64,000 bases of DNA from JBBWZH01 sp035544115 (GCA_963714145.1 OY970235.1:2728001-2792000), one strand, 5' to 3'; shown: positions 1-11,310, counted from the stretch's first letter. Notes: a model not told the origin generated them from the sequence alone. Translations and numbers: made by a program.

Positions 1-2
1 CC

Positions 3-710
3 GCCATCTACCGCTACAACGCGACCGGCGGTGACGCCGAGCTGTTCGCCACCGGGCTGCGCAACGCCGAGGGGCTGGACTTCGTCCCGAACACCAACGA
101 CCTGTGGGCGGTGGTGAACAACCGGGACAACATCGCCTACCCGTTCCACTCCGACAGCGACGGCAACGGCTCGGACGACTACGGCAAGGTGCTGGCCTCG
201 TACGTGAACAACCACCCGCCGGAGCTGTTCGTGCACGTCCGGCCGGACGCGTTCTTCGGCTGGCCGTTCTGCAATCCGAACCCGGACCACACCCCGGACC
301 TGCGCAACCTGCCGTTCGACCGGGACCTGGAGACGAACGCCGACGGGCACGTCGACTGCGGCCGGGCCACCCGGATCGACCAGGGCATCCAGGCCCACTC
401 GGCGCCGCTCGGGCTGACCTTCCTGGGCCGCACCAAGGCGCCGGCCCAGGTCCGCACCGGGGTGCTGGTGGCGCTGCACGGCTCCTGGAACCGGACCCGG
501 CGCACCGGCTACAAGGTCGTCTGGTTCGGCTGGGACGCGGCCGGCGCCCGGCCCGCCCCGCAACAGGACATCGTCACCGGCTTCGTCGCCCCCAGCGGGC
601 AGACCGAGCAGGTCTGGGGCCGGCCGGTGGACATGGCGGTCGACCAGGACGGCAGCATCCTCATCTCGGACGACTCCAGCGGCACCATCTACCGCCTGAC
701 CGGCCCCTGA
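3..710 (+). CDS. PQQ-dependent sugar (sorbosone/glucose-type) dehydrogenase, C-terminal part
   Basis: The reading frame is already open at the left edge, so the start lies outside the window; 235 codons are visible before TGA. The sequence has beta-propeller blade motifs of the soluble glucose/sorbosone dehydrogenase family: TGLRNAEGLDF, then DLWAVVNNRDN, a blade with ALHGSWNRT, and a last blade GRPVDMAVDQDGSILISDD. Family members oxidise sugars or aldoses with PQQ, usually outside the cytoplasm. The fragment lacks the N-terminal region, so a signal peptide cannot be judged. It converges on the RSH paralogue, with only 27 bases between the two stops. The substrate cannot be told from sequence. 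Confidence 0.85.
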   Translation, partial: AIYRYNATGGDAELFATGLRNAEGLDFVPNTNDLWAVVNNRDNIAYPFHSDSDGNGSDDYGKVLASYVNNHPPELFVHVRPDAFFGWPFCNPNPDHTPDLRNLPFDRDLETNADGHVDCGRATRIDQGIQAHSAPLGLTFLGRTKAPAQVRTGVLVALHGSWNRTRRTGYKVVWFGWDAAGARPAPQQDIVTGFVAPSGQTEQVWGRPVDMAVDQDGSILISDDSSGTIYRLTGP

Positions 711-737
711 CCGGTACCGCCCACCAGCCGCGTCCGG

Positions 738-2768
738 TCAGGAACCGACCGCGCCGCGGGCCTCCCCGCGGGACCGGACCACCACGTCCTCCGGGCCGAC
801 CTCGCCCTCGGCCACCGCGGCGTACAGCTCCTCGATCTGCCGGTGCCCCAGTTCGAGCGCGACCAGCAGCAGCGAGCCGTCCTCGATCGCGTCGTCCAGG
901 CTGCGCGGCTCGGTGCGGAACGCCTGGTCCAGCGCGGACCGGCCGCGCTCCATGATCGCGTCCCGGCTCTGCTCGGCGAACCACTGCCGGATCTTGACGT
1001 GCGCGTTCGGGGTGCGGACGATCCGCAGCCACTCGCCGGACGGGCCGGGGCTCTCCGACGGCGAGGTGAGGATCTCCACCACGTCGCCGTCGGCCAGCCG
1101 GCAGGACAGCGAGACCAGCCGACCGTTCGCCCGGGCGCCGATCGTGCGGTGCCCGATGTCGCTGCGCAGCGCGTACGCGAAGTCGATCGGGGTGGCGCCG
1201 TCCGGCAGCGCCATCGCCTCGCCACCCGGCGCGAACACCAGGATCTCCCGGTTGCGGCCCAGGTCGGTGCGCAGCGTGCGGAAGAACTCGCCGGCGTCGT
1301 CCACCTCGCGCTGCCACTCCAGCAGCCGGCGCAACCAGTCCAGGTCGGCCGGGCGGCCACCGGCGCCCTCGGCCAGCCGGGTGCCGGCGGCGGTGGCCTC
1401 CCGGATGTGCGCGGCGATGCCGTACTCGGCGACCCGGTGCATCGGCTCGGTCCGGATCAGCACGTCCACCGGCTCGCTGCCGGGGCCGATCACCGTGGTG
1501 TGCAGCGACTGGTACATGTTGAACTTCGGCACCGCGATGTAGTCCTTGAACCGGCCGGGCACCGGGCGCCAGCGGCCGTGGATCACGCCCAGCGCCGCGT
1601 AGCAGTCGGCCGCGTCGCCGGAGACCACGGTCAGGATCCGGGCCGCGTCCAGCAGGTCACCGCCCTCGCCGCCGCGCTCCAGCGTGGTCTTGTACGCCGA
1701 GAACGACTGCCGGGAGCGGTCGGTGACGGTGGCGCTGATCCCCTCGGACCGCAGCGCGGCGTGCGCCCGGGCGATCACGCCGGCCAGCAGCTTGTGCCGG
1801 TCCGGCGACCGACCGGCCACCTGCCGGGCCGTCTCGGCGTAGTCGTCCGGCTGCAGGGTGGCGAAGCAGAGGCTCTCCAACTCGCCCTTGAGCACGTGGA
1901 TGCCGAGCCGGTCGGCCAGCGGAACCAGCACGTCCAGGGTGGCCCGGGCGGTCCGCTCCTGCTTGTGCCGCGGCTGGTACCGCAGCGTGCGCATGTTGTG
2001 CAGCCGGTCGGCCAGCTTGATCACCAGCACCCGCAGGTCCCGGCCGCCGGCCACGATCATCTTGCGGATCGTCTCGGCCTCGGCGGCCGCGCCGAACCGG
2101 ACCCGGTCGAGCTTGGTCACGCCGTCGATCAGGTGCGCGACCTCCAGCCCGAACTCGGTCTGCGACTCCGACAGCGTGTAGCCGGTGTCCTCGACCGTGT
2201 CGTGCAGCAGCGCGGCCACCAGCGTGGTGGTGTCCATGCCCAGCTCGGCCAGGATCGTGGCCACCGCCAGCGGGTGCGTGATGAACGGCTCGCCGCTCTT
2301 GCGCAGCTGGCCGCGGTGGTGCCGCTCGGCCACCTCGTACGCCTGCCGCAGCGGCCCCATGTCCGCCCGCGGGTAGACGTTCTGGTGCACGCTCACCAGC
2401 GGGACCAGCGCGCTGCCGGCGGACACCCGGCGGGCGGCCATCACCGACCGGGCCAGCAGCCCACGCACCCGCTGCTGCAGCGTCGGCTCCCGCTGCTGGG
2501 CCCCGGCGTCCACGGCCGCACCGGCCCCGGACGCGGCGGCCCCGGCCGTACCAGCCCCGGACGCGGCGGCGGGCGGCTTCGCCGCCGGCGGTGTCGCGGC
2601 CGGCGGTGTCGCGGCCGCGATCGCCGGCTCGCCCGCGTCGGCGCCGGTGCGGGCCGGTTGGGTGGGCTCGGGGTCGTGCTGTTGGGACGCCTCCGGCTGG
2701 ATTGCCGCCACAATGGCGGCCGGTCCGGCTACCGCCGGACGCTCCAGGCCGGAGGCGTCCCTGTTCAT
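738..2768 (-). CDS. Truncated RelA/SpoT homologue with intact HD hydrolase and altered synthetase site
   Basis: A 676-residue paralogue of the RelA encoded at 4703-7540. Residues 1-105 are Ala/Pro-rich and probably disordered. The HD hydrolase (about 135-330) keeps the expected metal and catalytic motifs: HHRGQLRKSGEPFITHP, LLHDTVEDT (H189 D190) and KLADRLHN. The synthetase region (about 345-455) is changed at key sites: RPKHYYSIYQK of RelA reads RSRQSFSAYKT, and the VELQIRT motif carrying the catalytic glutamate reads VDVLIRT. GRFKDYIAVPKFNMYQSLHTTV is kept. A TGS domain (507-568) follows, but the zinc-finger and ACT domains are missing. The ATG (2766-2768) overlaps the upstream radical SAM stop as ATGA, which fixes the start. 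Inference: a (p)ppGpp hydrolase or regulator with weak or no synthetase activity. Confidence 0.85.
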   Translation of the reverse strand: MNRDASGLERPAVAGPAAIVAAIQPEASQQHDPEPTQPARTGADAGEPAIAAATPPAATPPAAKPPAAASGAGTAGAAASGAGAAVDAGAQQREPTLQQRVRGLLARSVMAARRVSAGSALVPLVSVHQNVYPRADMGPLRQAYEVAERHHRGQLRKSGEPFITHPLAVATILAELGMDTTTLVAALLHDTVEDTGYTLSESQTEFGLEVAHLIDGVTKLDRVRFGAAAEAETIRKMIVAGGRDLRVLVIKLADRLHNMRTLRYQPRHKQERTARATLDVLVPLADRLGIHVLKGELESLCFATLQPDDYAETARQVAGRSPDRHKLLAGVIARAHAALRSEGISATVTDRSRQSFSAYKTTLERGGEGGDLLDAARILTVVSGDAADCYAALGVIHGRWRPVPGRFKDYIAVPKFNMYQSLHTTVIGPGSEPVDVLIRTEPMHRVAEYGIAAHIREATAAGTRLAEGAGGRPADLDWLRRLLEWQREVDDAGEFFRTLRTDLGRNREILVFAPGGEAMALPDGATPIDFAYALRSDIGHRTIGARANGRLVSLSCRLADGDVVEILTSPSESPGPSGEWLRIVRTPNAHVKIRQWFAEQSRDAIMERGRSALDQAFRTEPRSLDDAIEDGSLLLVALELGHRQIEELYAAVAEGEVGPEDVVVRSRGEARGAVGS

Positions 2769-4486
2769 CGACAGCTGCCCCCGCACGCGGGAGCAGGCCC
2801 GTCTTCCGCACTGGAAACGGACCACACCGGGAAGGGCAGTGGCACGACCGTACGCGGCCCCTCGGTGGCGCGGACCGTGCGGACCGCGTCGACCAGCGGG
2901 GCGGGCACCTTCAGGGCCACCATGCCTTCGAGGGTAAGGCCTGCGACGTCGGCGGCGTCGCGAAGCAGCGCGACTGCCCGGTCGTGCAGGCTCAGCACAC
3001 CGGCGGTGACCCGGTGCGCCCGGGCCAGGTACGGCTCCGGACCCTCCCAGCCGGCGAACGCCGACCGCGCCACCCCCATCGCCCGGTAGTAGGTGACCGC
3101 GTCCGCGTACACCTGCGGGCCGAACTGGTGCTGGTCGATCGGCACCTGGTTGCAGCCCAGGTAGCGGCAGGCGTGGTAGAGGTCGCCGTGCTCGGTGACC
3201 ACCCGGTCGGAACTGCGGCCGGTGGCACCGGGCATCGCCGGGCACAGGTGCGGCGAGTCGATCATCCGCTGCATCTGGTTCCGGGCCGGATCGGCGACCA
3301 CCGGCCACCGCCCGGTCGCCGGCTCGTACTCGGCGAACGCGGCGTCCGCGTCCGGACTGTGCACGTTGCACAGCGAGACCGAGCCGTGGCCCTGCTGGCC
3401 GCCGTTGCCGAACAGGTACACCTGCGGGGAGTCCAGCCCGGGGCAGGCGTGGAACGGCTTGGTGGACTCCAGGCCGTCCTCCAGCGCGGCCACGTGGTCG
3501 AGGTACGCGTCGGTGAGGTCGTCGACGCCGATCACGCTGGCCCGCAGCTCCGCCTCGGTGAAGTAGAGCAGCGGGAAGTTGAAGTGCACGAGCTCGTCCC
3601 GGTGTGCCTCCCGGAACGCGTAGAGCTGCTCGCACAGCGCCCGCCAGGCCAGCGGGTCGACGTGGTCGATACCGCTGGCCAGGAAACCGCTCACACCCTC
3701 GACCGAGCCGCCGTGGAAGGCGAACCCGCGCACGCCGAGTTCCCAGAGCGCCTCGACCGTCTCCATGATCGTCGGGTAGTTGCTCGGCCAGACGGTGATC
3801 TGGACCTTCACCGGCGCGCCGCGGCGGACGCAGCGGCGGATCGTGGCCAGCGTCCGGTCGAACGCGAACGGGCTGCCCCGCAGCTCGTTGTTGATCTCCG
3901 GCACGATCGAGTCGAGGCTGACGATCAACTTGTAGAGCTCGTCGGCCTCCAGCGAGCGCGCGAACGTACGGTCGAACCGGTTTGGCGAGACCGCGCCGTT
4001 CGTGATCGACATGACCGACAGCCCGCGTCCGGCGGCCCAGGCGAGCCGCTCGTCCGAGCCCTCCGGGTCCATTGTCGGCTCTGCGCCGAGAAGGTAGAAG
4101 TCCTGCAAGCCGTCGCCGAGTCCACCGACTTGTCCGGTGAACTCCTCGAACGGGGTACGCAGACGCTGCCCGGCTACCGCCGGGTCGATATTCGGCCGCT
4201 GCAGCCGGGCCCCCGTGTAGCAACCCGGGCAACGGAGCTGGCAGCGGTCATCGCCCTGATAGGTGACTCTCAGTATTTCCCGCTCGTCGAGAAAGGCCGG
4301 CGAGAACGGGTCAGGGTGTTGGCTGACACGCTCAGTAACAGGTGGGATGTCTTCAGGACACGGGTCGAGAATTCCAACCCGGTCCTGTATCGGACTGTAA
4401 CGGTCGGTCGATGCCCATCCGATCCGTCGGCCCGCAGCCATGGCGGCTCCAGTTCGGCTGCCCGCGGAGACCCCCGTGGACCCCAT
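2765..4486 (-). CDS. Radical SAM protein with SPASM-like cysteine-rich C-terminal half
   Basis: A 573-residue protein. CQLRCPGC (C82, C86, C89) is the CX3CX2C motif that holds the radical SAM [4Fe-4S] cluster; the following core includes the YLLGAEPTMDP strand and SITNGAVSPNRFDRTF. The second half has many further cysteines (ACPGLDS, SLCNVHS, LCPAMPG, YHACRYLGC), suggesting one or more auxiliary clusters as in SPASM/twitch enzymes, and the protein ends with an unusual CGGSCR tail (C568, C572). The substrate is unknown. It is the first gene of a two-gene operon and overlaps the RSH paralogue by ATGA. The ATG at 4486 has a close GGAGAG; a later in-frame start is possible because residues 1-40 look poorly conserved. 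Confidence 0.8.
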   Translation of the reverse strand: MGSTGVSAGSRTGAAMAAGRRIGWASTDRYSPIQDRVGILDPCPEDIPPVTERVSQHPDPFSPAFLDEREILRVTYQGDDRCQLRCPGCYTGARLQRPNIDPAVAGQRLRTPFEEFTGQVGGLGDGLQDFYLLGAEPTMDPEGSDERLAWAAGRGLSVMSITNGAVSPNRFDRTFARSLEADELYKLIVSLDSIVPEINNELRGSPFAFDRTLATIRRCVRRGAPVKVQITVWPSNYPTIMETVEALWELGVRGFAFHGGSVEGVSGFLASGIDHVDPLAWRALCEQLYAFREAHRDELVHFNFPLLYFTEAELRASVIGVDDLTDAYLDHVAALEDGLESTKPFHACPGLDSPQVYLFGNGGQQGHGSVSLCNVHSPDADAAFAEYEPATGRWPVVADPARNQMQRMIDSPHLCPAMPGATGRSSDRVVTEHGDLYHACRYLGCNQVPIDQHQFGPQVYADAVTYYRAMGVARSAFAGWEGPEPYLARAHRVTAGVLSLHDRAVALLRDAADVAGLTLEGMVALKVPAPLVDAVRTVRATEGPRTVVPLPFPVWSVSSAEDGPAPACGGSCR

Positions 4487-4576
4487 ACTCTCCGTGGTGT
4501 TGATCGCTGACGGTTCTATTCAGACATCCGCAGTGAACAGAAGCAATAGCGACTTTGTGTATCAGGAACGCTTCAT

Positions 4577-4582
4577 ATTGTA
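4577..4582 (-). promoter_or_regulatory. Candidate -10 box of the radical SAM-RSH operon
   Basis: The minus strand reads TACAAT in an unusually AT-rich stretch, about 90 bases upstream of the radical SAM start. The place expected for a -35 box is occupied by the palindrome at 4594-4610 and shows no clear TTGACA-like hexamer. This would fit a promoter that needs an activator or is blocked by a repressor. Prediction only. Confidence 0.35.
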
Positions 4583-4593
4583 AGCAGAACGGA

Positions 4594-4610
4594 GGACGCA
4601 CAATGCGTCC
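4594..4610. promoter_or_regulatory. 17-bp perfect palindrome, possible operator
   Basis: GGACGCA-CAA-TGCGTCC is a perfect 7-bp inverted repeat around a 3-base centre, placed just upstream of the candidate -10 box of the radical SAM-RSH operon. Its size and position suit a dimeric regulator binding site. A short hairpin in the opposite-strand transcript is an alternative. Confidence 0.4.
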
Positions 4611-4702
4611 GTCTGGCTGCACAGATTGTGATGCATAACAGTCGGTGATATCGACCCACAGCACACGGAACGTAACCGTGCGGGGTGTACTGGATCTTGC
4701 AG

Positions 4703-7540
<2,838 letters not shown>

Positions 7541-7545
7541 GGTGG

Positions 7546-7551
7546 CTCCTC
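7546..7551 (-). promoter_or_regulatory. Shine-Dalgarno site supporting the CTG start of relA
   Basis: The minus strand reads GAGGAG five bases before the CTG at 7540. No comparable site precedes the downstream GTG at 7396. This decides the start in favour of CTG. Confidence 0.6.
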
Positions 7552-7571
7552 GTCGTCCGCTGGCGATGCCA

Positions 7572-7591
7572 CCTGCGGGGTCGCCCGCAGG
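7572..7591 (-). promoter_or_regulatory. Hairpin in the relA 5' leader
   Basis: CCTGCGGG-GTCG-CCCGCAGG is a perfect 8-bp stem with a 4-base loop. It lies between the candidate relA -10 box and the relA ribosome-binding site, so it would be in the mRNA leader. It could influence translation or mRNA stability; no known riboswitch class is recognised. Confidence 0.4.
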
Positions 7592-7610
7592 ACAAGCGTT
7601 GACCTCAGCC

Positions 7611-7639
7611 AGTGTACGGGCGGACCACCCCGCCGTCAG
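7611..7639 (-). promoter_or_regulatory. Candidate relA promoter
   Basis: On the minus strand CTGACG and TACACT are separated by 17 bases, close to the vegetative consensus TTGACA-17-TATAAT. It lies about 70 bases upstream of the relA CTG start, between apt and relA, and would let relA be transcribed independently of the sec-apt genes. Confidence 0.45.
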
Positions 7640-7711
7640 GCGAGACTGGTCACGCAGCGTCCCGGATCACCCGGCCGGATGGTGCATTCAGGTCGTTCGG
7701 TAAACGAGTTG

Positions 7712-8260
7712 CTACACAGCGAGTACAGCGTGCACGTCAAACGGGGCTAACCTGGCCCGACCGCCGAGTGCGAGTAGCTCCAGCACCACCGACATGCCGA
7801 CCACCTCGCCGCCGGCCCGGCCGATCAGATCGGCTGCCGCGGCGATCGTGCCGCCGGTGGCCAGCACGTCGTCGACCAGCAGCACCCGCCGCGCCGAGGT
7901 GAACGCGTCGGCGTGCACCTCGACCACGGCCTCGCCGTATTCCAGCGTGTACGCCACCGAGATGACCCGGCCGGGCAGCTTGCCCTGCTTGCGCACCGGC
8001 ACCACGCCGGCCCCGGTGGCGTACCCGATCGCGGCGGCGATCAGGAAGCCGCGGGCCTCGACGCCGGCCACCAGGTCGAACTCGCCGTGGTGGGCCACGA
8101 TCCCGTCGGTCACCGCGCGGAACGCGGCCCCGTCGGCGAACAGCGGCATGAGGTCCTTGAACTGGATGCCGGGCTCCGGGAAGTCCGGCACCTCCCGGAC
8201 CCGGGAGGCCACCAGCCCGGCCAGGTCCGCATCCGACAGCACCGCCTGCGTACCGCTCAC
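7712..8260 (-). CDS. apt: Adenine phosphoribosyltransferase
   Basis: 182 residues, the usual size for APT, a type I phosphoribosyltransferase that converts adenine plus PRPP to AMP in purine salvage. The PRPP-binding loop VLLVDDVLATGGT is present, as are PGIQFKDLMPLF and VAGVEARGFL typical of the family. The GTG start at 8260 overlaps the secF stop (GTGA at 8257-8260), so a longer upstream reading frame is not used. The secD-secF-apt-relA order is classic for Actinobacteria. Confidence 0.95.
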   Translation of the reverse strand: MSGTQAVLSDADLAGLVASRVREVPDFPEPGIQFKDLMPLFADGAAFRAVTDGIVAHHGEFDLVAGVEARGFLIAAAIGYATGAGVVPVRKQGKLPGRVISVAYTLEYGEAVVEVHADAFTSARRVLLVDDVLATGGTIAAAADLIGRAGGEVVGMSVVLELLALGGRARLAPFDVHAVLAV

Positions 8261-9456
8261 CGGCGGCGCTTCGCGGACGGCCGCCCGCCGCCACCCCGGC
8301 TCTTCTGCGGCGGCCGTTTCGGCCGGGCCCCGGGCCGGGGCGGCGTGCTGGCCGCGGCCCGCGACTCGCCGCCGACCGCGGCCCCGGCGGTGGCCGGCTC
8401 GACGTCCTCGACCAGGTCGCCGTCCGCGTCGTCGGCCCGGGCGCCCCGGCTGGCCCCGCCGCCGGCCTTCACCGGTGCGCTGGCCTTGCCGGTGGTCGCG
8501 ACCCGCTTGGCCGCCACCCGCTTGCGCAGCGCGGCGTACCGCGGCTCGCGCTCCTTCAGGTCGCACAGGACCGGCGTGGCCAGGAACAGCGAGGAGTACG
8601 CACCAGCGGCCAGACCGACGAAGAGCACCAGCGCGAGGTCCTTGATGGTGCCGACACCGAGCAGCCCGGCGCCGACGAACAGCAGGCCGGCCACCGGCAG
8701 CAACGCGATCAGCGAGGTGTTGATCGACCGGGCCAGGGTCTGGTTCACCGCCAGGTTGGCGGCCTCGGAGTAGGTCATCCGGGAGCCGCCGAGGATGCCG
8801 CGGACGTTCTCGTCCACCTTGTCGAACACGACGACCGTGTCGTACAGGGAGAAACCGAGAATGGTGAGCAGGCCGACCACGGTGGACGGGGTTACCTCGA
8901 ACCCGACCAGCGAATAGACACCGGCCGAGAGCACCAGGTCGTGCAGCAGCGCCACGATCGCGGCGATCGCCATCTTCGGCTCGAACCGGATGCCGATGAA
9001 GATGCAGACCGCGACCAGGAAGACGACCAGGCCGCGGATCGCCTTGGTGGTGATGTCACGGCCCCACGACGAGCTGACCGCGCTGACCGAGACTTCCTGG
9101 TTGAACCGGCTGGCCAGGGCCTTCTGCACGGTGGTCTGCTCGGCCACCGGCAGCTCGCCGGTCTTCACCACGATCGACCGGGTCGCGCCGGAGCCGACGA
9201 TCTGCGGCGCCGAGGCCAGCTCGGCGCCGGCCCCCTCCACCACCGAGGTCACGTCCACGGCCGAGACGCTCTCCGGTGCCTTGAGCTGGAACTGGGTGCC
9301 GCCGGAGAACTCGATGCCGAGGTTGAAGCCGCGGATGCCGAAGCTCAGCACGCAGATCAGCAGCAGGATGCCGGAGGCGGCGTACCAGCGCCGGCGGGAT
9401 CCGATGAAGTCGAACGTCGTCTCGCCCCGGTAGAGGCGACCGATGATGCCGGCCAC
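8257..9456 (-). CDS. secF: Protein translocase subunit SecF
   Basis: 399 residues, a component of the SecDF complex that uses the proton gradient to help complete protein export through SecYEG. One N-terminal membrane helix is followed by a periplasm-side domain starting at GIEFSGGTQF, then five helices with the family motifs ALLHDLVLSAGVY and LTILGFSLYDTVVVFDKVDEN. After the last helix there is a basic, low-complexity cytoplasmic tail of about 100 residues ending in GRPSAKRRR, longer than in many bacteria but common in actinomycetes. The GTG start at 9456 lies two bases from the secD stop. Confidence 0.96.
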   Translation of the reverse strand: MAGIIGRLYRGETTFDFIGSRRRWYAASGILLLICVLSFGIRGFNLGIEFSGGTQFQLKAPESVSAVDVTSVVEGAGAELASAPQIVGSGATRSIVVKTGELPVAEQTTVQKALASRFNQEVSVSAVSSSWGRDITTKAIRGLVVFLVAVCIFIGIRFEPKMAIAAIVALLHDLVLSAGVYSLVGFEVTPSTVVGLLTILGFSLYDTVVVFDKVDENVRGILGGSRMTYSEAANLAVNQTLARSINTSLIALLPVAGLLFVGAGLLGVGTIKDLALVLFVGLAAGAYSSLFLATPVLCDLKEREPRYAALRKRVAAKRVATTGKASAPVKAGGGASRGARADDADGDLVEDVEPATAGAAVGGESRAAASTPPRPGARPKRPPQKSRGGGGRPSAKRRR

Positions 9457-9458
9457 GG

Positions 9459-11219
9459 TCAGGACTCCTTGAGACGGTTGCGACGGCTGGCGGCCCGGGC
9501 GGCGGCCGAGGACCCGGCGGCGGCGGCACTGGCGTGCTCCGCGGCGAGCTGCTGGACGGCACCGAGCCCGGAGAACCGCGCCGAGGAGAACGTCTTGCTC
9601 CGGGCGGCGATGGCCACCAGCGGGTGGGTGAACAGGAACACGATGACCAGGTCGAGGACCGTGGACAGGCCGAGGGTGAACGCGAACCCCTTCACCGCGC
9701 CGGCTGAGAGGTAGTACAGGATCGCGGCGGCCAGGAACGAGACCGCGTCCGCGGACAGGATCGTCCGCCGGGCCCGGACCCAGGCTCTGGGCACCCCGGA
9801 CCGCATCGATCTGCCCTCGCGGACTTCGTCTTTGAGACGTTCGAAGAACACCACGAACGAGTCCGCGGTGATGCCGACCGCGACGATGAACCCGGCGATG
9901 CCGGCCAGCGTGAGGGTGAAGCCGATCTGCCGGCCGAGGATGACCAGGCAGGCGTAGGTGAGGATGCCGGAGATCCCGAGGCTGGCGATGGTCACCAGGC
10001 CGAGCGCCCGGTAGTAGATCAGCGAGTAGATGACCACCAGGGCCAGCCCGATGCCGCCGGCGAGCAGGCCGGCCTTCAACTGGTCGGTGCCCAGCGTCGG
10101 CGAGACGGTCTGTGCCTCGCTCTGCTCGAACGTCAGCGGCAGCGCGCCGTACTTCAGCGCGTTCGCCAGGTCGGTCGCGCTGTCCTGGTTGAAGTCACCG
10201 GTGATCGAGGTCTGCCCGTTGATCGTGCCCTGGATCTCCGGGTACGAGACGACCCGGCCGTCCAGCACGAACGCGACCTTGTTGGCCGGGTCGTTCGGGG
10301 TGACCGTGACGTTGTGCTTGGACGTGTAGTCGGCCCAGACCGCCTGGCCCTTGCCCTTGAAGTCGAGCGAGATCTGCCAGCCGCCGAGGTTGGCCGTGTC
10401 CAGGATCGGGGCGGCGTCCTTGATCTCGGTGCCCTCGATGATCGCCTTGTCCAGCAGCAGCTTGTAGGTGTTGTCCTCGCCGCAGGCGGCGATCTGCTGG
10501 TCGGCCTTGTCGGTCGCGCCACCGGTCGCGGTCTTCGAGCAGTCCAGCTTGGCCAGCAGCGCGGCCTGTTCCGCCGTGGTGCCCGGGTACAGCGCCGACG
10601 GGTCGGTCGGCGTGGTCGCGGTCGGGGTGGCGGTCGGCTTCGGGGTGGTGGTGGCCTTCGGGGTCGTCGCGGTCGCGGTCGGCGCGGCCTCCAGCGGCGG
10701 CACCGGGCGGCCCTGCGCGGTCGGGCTGGTGGTCGCGCTGGCCTTCGCGGAGCCGGTCGGCGTCGGGCTGGGGCTGGTGCTGGCCGTGCCGGTCGGGGTG
10801 GCGGTGCCGCTGGTGGTCGGTGTCGCCGCCGCGCCGACCGGGAACGGGCCGGCGATCACCGGCCGGAACCGCAGCAGCGCGGTCTGCCCGAGTTGCTTGG
10901 CCTGGTCGCCGCTGTCACCGGGGACCGAGATCACGATCCGGTCATTGCCTTCGGTGACCACCTCGGCCTCGGCCACACCCAGGCCGTTGACCCGGTCGTT
11001 GATGATCTGCCGGGCCTGCTCCAGGCTCTCCTTCGTCGGCGGGCCGCCGGTGTCGGTATGCGCCTTCAGCGTGACCGTGGTGCCGCCCTGCAGGTCGAGC
11101 CCGAGCCGCGGGGTACGGCTGCTGCCGGTGAAGAACACGAGGACGTAGAGCAGGCCCGTCACCGCGAACAGAATGCCGATGTACCGCCCGGCGCGCAGTT
11201 GGGCTGTTGGGGCTGCCAC
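9459..11219 (-). CDS. secD: Protein translocase subunit SecD
   Basis: 586 residues. An N-terminal helix leads to LGLDLQGGTTVTLKAH, the SecD P1 domain signature; the C-terminal half has the membrane block with GISGILTYACLVILGRQIGFTLTLAGIAGFIVAVGITADSFVVFFERLKDEVREGRS in order (positions about 415-470). Between about residues 130 and 205 lies a Thr/Pro/Ala-rich low-complexity insert, probably a flexible extracytoplasmic linker. GTG at 11219 is preceded by GAGGAGAG with a 7-base spacer. It works with SecF, whose gene follows at once. Confidence 0.95.
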   Translation of the reverse strand: MAAPTAQLRAGRYIGILFAVTGLLYVLVFFTGSSRTPRLGLDLQGGTTVTLKAHTDTGGPPTKESLEQARQIINDRVNGLGVAEAEVVTEGNDRIVISVPGDSGDQAKQLGQTALLRFRPVIAGPFPVGAAATPTTSGTATPTGTASTSPSPTPTGSAKASATTSPTAQGRPVPPLEAAPTATATTPKATTTPKPTATPTATTPTDPSALYPGTTAEQAALLAKLDCSKTATGGATDKADQQIAACGEDNTYKLLLDKAIIEGTEIKDAAPILDTANLGGWQISLDFKGKGQAVWADYTSKHNVTVTPNDPANKVAFVLDGRVVSYPEIQGTINGQTSITGDFNQDSATDLANALKYGALPLTFEQSEAQTVSPTLGTDQLKAGLLAGGIGLALVVIYSLIYYRALGLVTIASLGISGILTYACLVILGRQIGFTLTLAGIAGFIVAVGITADSFVVFFERLKDEVREGRSMRSGVPRAWVRARRTILSADAVSFLAAAILYYLSAGAVKGFAFTLGLSTVLDLVIVFLFTHPLVAIAARSKTFSSARFSGLGAVQQLAAEHASAAAAGSSAAARAASRRNRLKES

Positions 11220-11310
11220 GGTGTGCTCTCCTCGTGCTCTCGCGCCGCCGACGATGGCGACGGTATGTCCTTGTCAGTATGGCCGAGTCCGGAGCCGGCT
11301 CTCGCCTGGG

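Larger units (their letters stand above)
4487..4702. other. Intergenic region between relA and the radical SAM gene
   Basis: 216 bases of clearly lower GC than the surroundings. It holds the candidate promoter and palindrome described separately, and a weak hairpin at 4664-4680 (CACGG-7-CCGTG) just past the relA stop that could act in relA termination. Short open frames cross it on both strands but lack actinobacterial codon bias; no gene is called here. Confidence 0.5.

Noticed and set aside
843..3089. Long plus-strand open frames opposite the RSH and radical SAM genes
   Set aside because: They are low-complexity antisense shadows caused by high GC content; the minus-strand frames carry recognisable domains.
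738..4232. A 1164-codon open frame fusing the RSH paralogue to a long upstream part
   Set aside because: The upstream part overlaps the radical SAM gene in another frame, is Arg/Gly/Pro-rich shadow sequence, and the ATGA overlap at 2765-2768 fixes the RSH start.
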